From NCBI GenBank assembly GCA_028280325.1, contig JANQLZ010000019.1:1-40125 (forward strand): 40,125 nucleotides of DNA, given 5' to 3'. Within the stretch, counting starts at the first letter, position 1, and each line of letters begins with the position of its first letter. The position numbers were made by a program, and so were the translations under genes. The DNA is from Bacillota bacterium (lineage in GTDB: Bacteria; Bacillota; UBA994; PWPR01). Shown here one piece after another: positions 35,378 through 40,125 of the stretch. The notes under the pieces are model-generated. The model worked only from the letters and a program-made list of their open reading frames with translations, was not told where the DNA came from and did no database searches.

Positions 35378-35454
35378 TGTTACGAAGTAACACTTCATGC
35401 CAAAGGACTTCATATTGCGAAGCAATACTTCATGTTGTGGTAACAACACTTAAT
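35378..35454. repeat. Mini-hairpin array with CTTCAT linkers
   Basis: Four units in a row. TGTTAC-GAA-GTAACA (35378-35392) plus CTTCAT; GCC-AAA-GGA (35399-35407, decayed stem) plus CTTCAT; TATTGC-GAA-GCAATA (35413-35427) plus CTTCAT; TGTTGT-GGTA-ACAACA (35433-35448) plus CTTAAT. Stems differ in sequence but are paired, while the hexamer linker is kept. The GAA loops closed by C-G match the exceptionally stable d(GCGAAGC) mini-hairpin. Confidence 0.7.
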
Positions 35455-35618
35455 TCCATGGAGGCTCCCATAATTGGGCTACCTCGGCGTCAAAGCAAAA
35501 ATCTACTCAAAGATATACTACTCGTCTATTACAATGGGTGGCAGTTGGTTGCGATTGTCTGGCAGTAGTAGCAGAGGAAATAAGGAAATATCTAATTTTA
35601 AATGCAAATATTATGTAG

Positions 35619-35639
35619 GGAACGCATTGCATGCGTTCC
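35619..35639. repeat. 9-bp-stem mini-hairpin of the TAGGG type
   Basis: GGAACGCAT (35619-35627), loop TGC, ATGCGTTCC (35631-35639), preceded by TATGTAGG and followed by GAAAG. The loop is GCA on the minus strand, again a GNA triloop. The flank resembles the TAGGG..CC hairpins I remember from many Firmicutes intergenic regions. Confidence 0.6.
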
Positions 35640-35712
35640 GAAAGAATGTCATAATTTTAACTCAGTTTTCAATTAATACTTACACGGTACGATACAAGAT
35701 AGTACGTTACTC

Positions 35713-35753
35713 CGCAGCCAATAATTCAATGAAAAATTGGCTGCGATTTTTTT
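35713..35753 (+). terminator. Strong intrinsic terminator with no gene upstream
   Basis: CGCAGCCAAT (35713-35722) and ATTGGCTGCG (35736-35745) form a perfect 10-bp stem with a 13-nt loop, followed by ATTTTTTTG. It has the full hallmarks of a plus-strand Rho-independent terminator, but the nearest upstream plus gene ends 750 bp earlier. A possible promoter is TTGCAT (35627-35632), 17 bp, CATAAT (35650-35655), which would give a transcript of about 90 nt. Confidence 0.75.
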
Positions 35754-35925
35754 GTTGAGAATACAACGTTTTTTGCATAAAATTGGTGTAATCAGTTAGC
35801 CAATATGGAGAAAAACAATAGCACAATAACTGCCAAACTATTGCCCTACAATGGCCCAACCAGGATTATGCAATCTTTCAACTATTATAAGAATCCTACT
35901 GCACCACGCTTGTAAAGCCCACTCC

Positions 35926-35962
35926 AATTGCGTAGCAATTCCACACCGTTTACGAAGTAAAC
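35926..35962. repeat. Pair of 6-bp GNA-loop mini-hairpins with CC-rich linkers
   Basis: AATTGC-GTA-GCAATT (35926-35940) and GTTTAC-GAA-GTAAAC (35948-35962). Both have exactly 6-bp stems and 15-nt length. They are separated by CCACACC and flanked by CCCACTCC before and CCAAAACC after. Confidence 0.65.
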
Positions 35963-36066
35963 CCAAAACCTGCCTTAACAGCAACTGCCAGCCCATAGTA
36001 TTAAAAAGGATTTTTAAACTTTTGCCAGAAATAAACTGAATAAAGATAAATTAAGGAGTGATCAAT

Positions 36067-37545
36067 TTGCGTATTGCCATTGCTCAGTTTTCTCATGAAA
36101 CCTGCACTTTTTGTCCGGATCGAACTACGATTGCCAGCCTTGAGCCCTATGTGCTACGTGGCCGTGGCATGATTAGGAAGCTGCGAGGCGTTCCAAATTA
36201 TGTGAACGGTTTCTTAAATATTTTAGAACCGTATAATAATATTGAAATTGTTCCAATCATCAGTGTCGGAATGGCTCCCGGTCCTTACACCAGCTGGTTT
36301 ACACCAGAATGCTTTAATAAATACTGCACAGAGATTCAGCAAGGGTTAAAACAGGCTGGCCCGCTTGACGGTGTACTGCTGGCTCTGCACGGAGCCATGG
36401 CTGTAGAAGGGGTGCCTAAGCCAGAAGCTGAAATAGCACGCCGGGTTCGGCAAATCGTCGGTGATATTCCGGTTATGGTTACACTTGATCTTCATGCCAA
36501 CGAAGACGAAGAGTTGACTCAGGCTACTACTGCAGTATTCGTATTAAAAACCTATCCTCATTTAGATTCACAGGAAATTGGTGAGGCAGCAGCTATGTGT
36601 CTGCTGGATACCATTACTGGTAAAGTTAAGCCTACTCAGGCCTTAAAAAAACCACATATCGTTTCTGCCAGCATATTTCAGGCCTCAGATTTTCACCCAA
36701 TGAAAACTCTTTATGATATGTGCCGCCAATGGGAGGAGCACGAGGATGTCATTTGTGTCAGTGTTGCTCCTGGCTTTGCCTACGCTGATGTTCCAGATAT
36801 AGGCATGTCAGTTATCGCAGTTACAGATAATGACCTGGAACTGGCTCAGAAAATAACTGCTGAGATTTCTGCTACAGCGTGGAATCTGAGAGAGTCATTA
36901 AATCAAAAACTGCCGAAAACTAAGCAGGCTGTCAGCAAAGTCATGCAATTAATAGCTGATAAAAAGGGTCCGGTATTAATAGCCGACGGTGCTGACCGCA
37001 CTGGCGACAGCACTCACGTACTCAAGGAGCTGCTGGCTCAGGGTGCTCAGAACTTTGGCATACCAGGTATTGCCGACCCTCAGGCTGCTGCCTATTTGGC
37101 AGCCAACCACCAGGTTGGGGATAAGGTGACCATAAAAATAGGCGGCTGGGCCAGTGAATACTCCGGCGACCCGGTCGAGGTGACCGGAGAAATCATTTTT
37201 ATCGGCCGGCCAGAATATAGATTAGTGGGCCCCATGTCAAAAGGTCGTTTAGTTAAAGAAGGTTTAATTGTTACCCTTAGCCTTGGAAACGGAAATTACG
37301 TTGTCGTTTCAGAAAGAATGAGGGGGTCAAACGATAGCAGTGGCTTTACAGCTGCTCAGATAGACTATCAAAAGTTGGATATCGTAGTTCTGAAAGACCG
37401 GGTTCATCACCGAGCGTTCTGGGACAGTTACTGCAATATCGATTTTAAAATTGATGCCCCAGGCATTGGGGCAGTCAATCTACGCTCGTTAAAATATGAA
37501 AATGTTCCCGATAATGCCTATCCTATAGGAAAAGATTATCGGTAG
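36067..37545 (+). CDS. M81-family metallopeptidase (MlrC-like)
   Basis: A 492-residue protein of the MlrC/DUF1485 family, named for microcystin degradation but widespread as probable zinc amidases or peptidases. FSHETCTFCPDRT at the N-terminus matches the family's HETNTF motif. LDLHANEDEEL (Asp and His ligands) and TYPHLDSQEIGEAA (His) form the zinc site. The C-terminal MlrC domain (about 310-490) has VLIADGADRTGDSTHVLKEL; the usual glycine-rich DNPGGG loop is shortened here. I set the start at TTG 36067, 8 nt from AAGGAG; a GTG at 36058 overlaps that site. It follows the hairpin-rich tract and is convergent with threonine synthase. Confidence 0.88.
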   Translation: MRIAIAQFSHETCTFCPDRTTIASLEPYVLRGRGMIRKLRGVPNYVNGFLNILEPYNNIEIVPIISVGMAPGPYTSWFTPECFNKYCTEIQQGLKQAGPLDGVLLALHGAMAVEGVPKPEAEIARRVRQIVGDIPVMVTLDLHANEDEELTQATTAVFVLKTYPHLDSQEIGEAAAMCLLDTITGKVKPTQALKKPHIVSASIFQASDFHPMKTLYDMCRQWEEHEDVICVSVAPGFAYADVPDIGMSVIAVTDNDLELAQKITAEISATAWNLRESLNQKLPKTKQAVSKVMQLIADKKGPVLIADGADRTGDSTHVLKELLAQGAQNFGIPGIADPQAAAYLAANHQVGDKVTIKIGGWASEYSGDPVEVTGEIIFIGRPEYRLVGPMSKGRLVKEGLIVTLSLGNGNYVVVSERMRGSNDSSGFTAAQIDYQKLDIVVLKDRVHHRAFWDSYCNIDFKIDAPGIGAVNLRSLKYENVPDNAYPIGKDYR

Positions 37546-37572
37546 ATATTTCTGAATTAGAAAGCATAAGTA

Positions 37573-38781
37573 TTAAGACAACAGACTTTTCAGACATATC
37601 TCCAACTCAGCCACCTTAGTTTCGTAGGACTGTAATTGATGATATTCAAAAGCTGCAGTGTATTTTAAGCCGCTGCCAGTAGCGATAACTGCCACTGTAG
37701 CTTGGGGCTCAATAGTATTGTCTTGACGCAATTTTTTAACTGCTGCCAATGGAACAGCTGAAGCAGGCTGCCCAAAAATACCGCAGGCTGCCAGCTGTTT
37801 TTGCGCAGAAACAATCTCTTCATTGCTTACTGCCACAGCAGAGCCATTGTATTCAGTTAAAAGACGTAATACGGCATTGCCGCTGGGCGGAGAAGGGTTG
37901 CCAATGCCATGAGCAATTGTTGAGGTTTGCCCAAAATGCTTAATCGCATAAGATCTCTGCTGATAAGCTTTAACTATAGGGGCGCAGCCAGTGGACTGAG
38001 CGCAAATCGGCCGGGGTATACTGTCGATTAAACCGGCATTGTAAAACTCACGAAAGCCTTTCATAATTCCTCTGAAATTGCCTCCGGCACTGGTAGGTAT
38101 AACAACATAATCCGGTGCGTTAAAAGCTAGTTGTTCACAGATCTCAAAAGCAATACTTTTAGAGCCCTCGACTCTAATCGGAACATCGGAGTTGATAAAA
38201 TATATCTGATTGTCTGCGCCGATTTTTAAACTGGTGTCATACAGCTGACCATAATCGCCAAACACTCTAATAAGTTTAGGGCTATAAATGGCGATAGGGC
38301 TGACTTTTTCTACTGCCATATCTCCTTTTACCAGAATAAAAGTTTCTAAGTTAGCTCGGGCTCCATAGGCGGCTACCGATGCTGCCATATTGCCGGTAGA
38401 GACAGTACCAATGCGGGTATATCCCAAATTCAGGGCAAATAACACTCCTAATGCTGTGCCCCTGTCTTTAAAAGACCAAGTGGGATTAATCGTTTCATTT
38501 TTCACATAAACAGAGTCTAAATCCAGTTCATCAGCTAATTTAGCAAGGGATGTCAACGGAGTGTAGCCTTCGCCTAAACTGACGTCAGCTGAGCTGTTTA
38601 CATAAGGATAAAAATCTCTGTAACGCTGCCAAAAAGGATATTTTAGAGGGGACAGCTCGTTGATACTGCCACTTTGGATCGTGACAAAGCTTAACGGTTC
38701 TCCACATTCTGCACAGCGTGGAGAATGATTGGTTGAGGGGAACTGTTTTGCACAATTCGTACACAAAAACTGATTTTTCAA
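37573..38781 (-). CDS. thrC: Threonine synthase
   Basis: A 402-residue PLP enzyme of the threonine synthase type that converts O-phosphohomoserine to threonine. The N-terminal CTNCAKQF and CAECGE give a CX2C..CX2C zinc-ribbon-like head seen in class II-type threonine synthases. NPTWSFKDRGTALG carries the PLP-binding Lys. SAGGNFRGIMKGF is the phosphate-binding glycine loop, and IATGSGLKYT closes the site. Diaminopropionate ammonia-lyase or cysteate synthase-like activities are possible alternatives. The start is TTG 38781, 6 nt from GAGGTG; a GTG at 38790 overlaps that ribosome binding site. It stands alone, divergent from the AI-2E family gene. Confidence 0.9.
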   Translation of the reverse strand: MKNQFLCTNCAKQFPSTNHSPRCAECGEPLSFVTIQSGSINELSPLKYPFWQRYRDFYPYVNSSADVSLGEGYTPLTSLAKLADELDLDSVYVKNETINPTWSFKDRGTALGVLFALNLGYTRIGTVSTGNMAASVAAYGARANLETFILVKGDMAVEKVSPIAIYSPKLIRVFGDYGQLYDTSLKIGADNQIYFINSDVPIRVEGSKSIAFEICEQLAFNAPDYVVIPTSAGGNFRGIMKGFREFYNAGLIDSIPRPICAQSTGCAPIVKAYQQRSYAIKHFGQTSTIAHGIGNPSPPSGNAVLRLLTEYNGSAVAVSNEEIVSAQKQLAACGIFGQPASAVPLAAVKKLRQDNTIEPQATVAVIATGSGLKYTAAFEYHQLQSYETKVAELEICLKSLLS

Positions 38782-38815
38782 TTGTCTCACCTCGCAGGTT
38801 TGGTGGTATACTATT

Positions 38816-38843
38816 ACTATAAAAGTTTTCTAAATCCTGTCTG
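38816..38843 (-). promoter_or_regulatory. Candidate threonine synthase promoter
   Basis: Reading the minus strand, CAGACA (38843-38838, 4 of 6 to the -35 consensus) is followed after 16 bp by TATAGT (38821-38816, 5 of 6). The start would leave a leader of about 30 nt containing GAGGTG. No attenuator or T-box is seen. Confidence 0.35.
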
Positions 38844-38912
38844 ATACAAAATATGTTTTCCATCAACACCTTGAAACATAGTAAGTGGACAGCAAATGGG
38901 GAGGTAGTTATC

Positions 38913-40007
38913 ATGAATAACAAAACCGGCTGGCAGAAATACTTTGAATTGATACCTATCTTAATAGTTGCCTTTGTTTTATTTAAAATCATAGATAGTT
39001 CAGCAATGTTTAGCGATGGTCTTAGTTTTTTCCTATCAATATTCAGCTATTTCATCTGGGCATTTGTGATATCGTATTTTTTAAATCCGTTAATGATGAT
39101 TATTGATCGAAAAACCAAAGGCCGGCGCTGGATAACTTTACTTATTTTATATGCAATTGTTTTCGGCTGCATAGCGTTGACTATCAGAATTATCACACCC
39201 CGGTTGGTCCAGAATATAAATGATTTGGTAGAGGATATGCCGGAGTACTACCGGGTCGCTGAGAAATGGATCAGAGAGACAATTACCCAGCTTAAGCTAA
39301 ATGATACTTATGGCATAATAACCTATTTGGAAAACGCTTTGGCTGGCATGGAGACCACCATCACTGAAACAGTCACTCAGGTACTGAACAGTATCTTAGG
39401 AAGTGTATTAAAAGGTACTAATATAGTAGCCACTTTCTTGATCGCCCTGATTTTGTCTGTCTATATGCTCAAAGAAAAAGAGGTTATTCTTGACTCAGTG
39501 AAAAAACTTATCAAGGCAGTGTTTCGTAAAAATAACACTGCCCATAAAATATTTCGCTTTGCCCAGGATGTAGATGATATTTTTTCGAGGTATATGATCG
39601 GCAAAGTGATAGATTCTATGATTATTGGCTTTCTGTGTTATATCGGATTAGTCATAATGAGAATTCCGTATGCCATAGTACTGGGTTTAATCGTCGGTGT
39701 AACCAATATGATTCCTTATTTTGGACCATTTATCGGTATGATACCTGCTTTTGTAATCACCCTGTTTTCAGGTTTTTGGTCGGCAATTGCAACTATTTTG
39801 TTTATTTTCTTACTGCAGCAGTTTGATGGCTGGTATCTGGGCCCCAGAATACTAGGCGGCAGTGTGGGCTTAAGCCCCTTATGGATTATTATGGCTATCA
39901 CTCTGGGAGGTAAGCTCTACGGCATTCCAGGAATGTTTCTGGGGGTTCCGGCAATGGCAGTTATAAAAAAGCTGCTTAATGAGTTTATTGAAAGCAGGAA
40001 TGTCTGA
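38913..40007 (+). CDS. AI-2E/PerM family membrane protein
   Basis: A 364-residue integral membrane protein of the AI-2E transporter family (PF01594; YdiK/YubA/PerM). The N-terminal spans (about 12-75) are followed by a soluble helical region (about 95-180). The conserved C-terminal spans contain GLIVGVTNMIPYFGPFIGMIP and FDGWYLGPRILGGSVGLSP, the family's best-conserved segments. Members act as AI-2 exporters or Na+/H+ antiporters, or have unknown roles; which applies cannot be told. The start at 38913 has GGGGAGG 8 nt upstream; a longer reading from 38853 lacks a ribosome binding site. About 118 bp of apparently non-coding sequence follows to the window end. Confidence 0.9.
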   Translation: MNNKTGWQKYFELIPILIVAFVLFKIIDSSAMFSDGLSFFLSIFSYFIWAFVISYFLNPLMMIIDRKTKGRRWITLLILYAIVFGCIALTIRIITPRLVQNINDLVEDMPEYYRVAEKWIRETITQLKLNDTYGIITYLENALAGMETTITETVTQVLNSILGSVLKGTNIVATFLIALILSVYMLKEKEVILDSVKKLIKAVFRKNNTAHKIFRFAQDVDDIFSRYMIGKVIDSMIIGFLCYIGLVIMRIPYAIVLGLIVGVTNMIPYFGPFIGMIPAFVITLFSGFWSAIATILFIFLLQQFDGWYLGPRILGGSVGLSPLWIIMAITLGGKLYGIPGMFLGVPAMAVIKKLLNEFIESRNV

Positions 40008-40125
40008 TTATTGAAGGTAACTGAAAGACTGCTGGGTTATAATGAAAGTTATAGAATATGTAACTATAGTAGTATATAAATGGAGAAAAAAGCGTTGCAT
40101 TTCTGACATTTTTAAAATATAAATG

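Larger units (their letters stand above)
34983..35519 (+). repeat. Diverged direct repeat blocks
   Basis: TTCCATGGAGGCTTCCATA.. at 34983-35003 recurs with one difference over 21 bp at 35454-35474, and a shorter core GGAGGCTTCCATA at 35183-35195. CTCAAAGATATACT at 35087-35100 recurs exactly at 35506-35519. The two pairs are in the same order, so the tract includes a partial duplication, with about 50 bp lost between the blocks in the second copy. Confidence 0.7.
34966..36066. other. 1.1-kb non-coding tract rich in small hairpins and repeats
   Basis: No open frame here has a ribosome binding site or recognisable content. The tract contains diverged direct repeats (34983-35003, 35183-35195, 35454-35474; 35087-35100 and 35506-35519), a 13-bp inverted repeat (35076-35131), an array of mini-hairpins (35378-35454), other mini-hairpins (35619-35639, 35926-35962) and an intrinsic terminator (35713-35753). 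It also has many T runs. No transposase or RAYT gene is in the window. Confidence 0.7.

Noticed and set aside
35378-35454. Possible CRISPR array
   Set aside because: The constant part is only 6 bp, the variable parts are self-complementary and 9-16 nt long, and no cas gene is present.
35166-35758. Several 68-94 residue frames in the addA-mlrC spacer
   Set aside because: None has a ribosome binding site, they overlap in conflicting frames, and they run through hairpins and repeats. I found no degraded protein I recognise in translation.

Overview
The window looks like a chromosomal segment of a low-to-mid GC Gram-positive bacterium of the Bacillota, most likely a Clostridia-type anaerobe. The reasons are very strong AGGAGG-type ribosome binding sites, frequent TTG starts, an AddAB (not RecBCD) recombination locus, YerB-type DUF3048 and DUF1540 proteins, and lipoprotein-anchored uptake proteins with no outer-membrane genes. 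I cannot name the genus. I see no rRNA, tRNA, CRISPR array, insertion sequence, integrase or prophage gene; this is core-type chromosome with one odd intergenic tract.

Layout. 1-6.45 kb: an unidentified partial gene at the left edge and a nitroreductase, both minus, then a plus-strand run: DUF3048 lipoprotein, XRE regulator, DNA-deoxyinosine glycosylase, CAP-domain secreted protein and S41 peptidase. 6.5-12.0 kb (minus): a complete five-gene Opp/Dpp peptide ABC importer. 12.65-18.98 kb (plus, divergent from it): a tightly packed operon of ROK sugar kinase, NagA deacetylase, C69 dipeptidase, CutC-family protein, response regulator and histidine kinase. Together these two blocks look like a system for taking up and breaking down peptides and amino sugars, plausibly cell-wall fragments. 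19-21.1 kb (minus): PAP2 phosphatase, DUF1540 protein and membrane-anchored polysaccharide deacetylase. 21.5-23.1 kb: Na/Pi cotransporter with a PhoU-like tail. 23.2-25.5 kb (minus): two M24 'pita-bread' proteins, the upstream one lacking most metal ligands. 25.8-28.1 kb: an SLC13-like and an AEC-family carrier. 28.3-34.7 kb: addB-addA. 34.8-36.05 kb: a 46-residue membrane protein missed by length cut-offs, then about 1.1 kb without a credible gene. 36.07-40.0 kb: M81/MlrC peptidase, threonine synthase (minus) and an AI-2E/PerM family membrane protein.

The most unusual part is the non-coding tract 34,966-36,066. It holds a short array of mini-hairpins whose stems differ in sequence but stay base-paired, separated by a conserved CTTCAT hexamer. 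It also holds two further classes of mini-hairpin with GNA-type triloops, diverged direct repeats, a 13-bp inverted repeat and a good intrinsic terminator with no gene in front of it. Other points of interest are a metal-ligand-deficient M24 protein, an AddB without Walker A paired with an AddA carrying a second possible Fe-S cysteine set, an SLC13-like carrier without the SNT motifs, and an MlrC protein with a shortened glycine loop.
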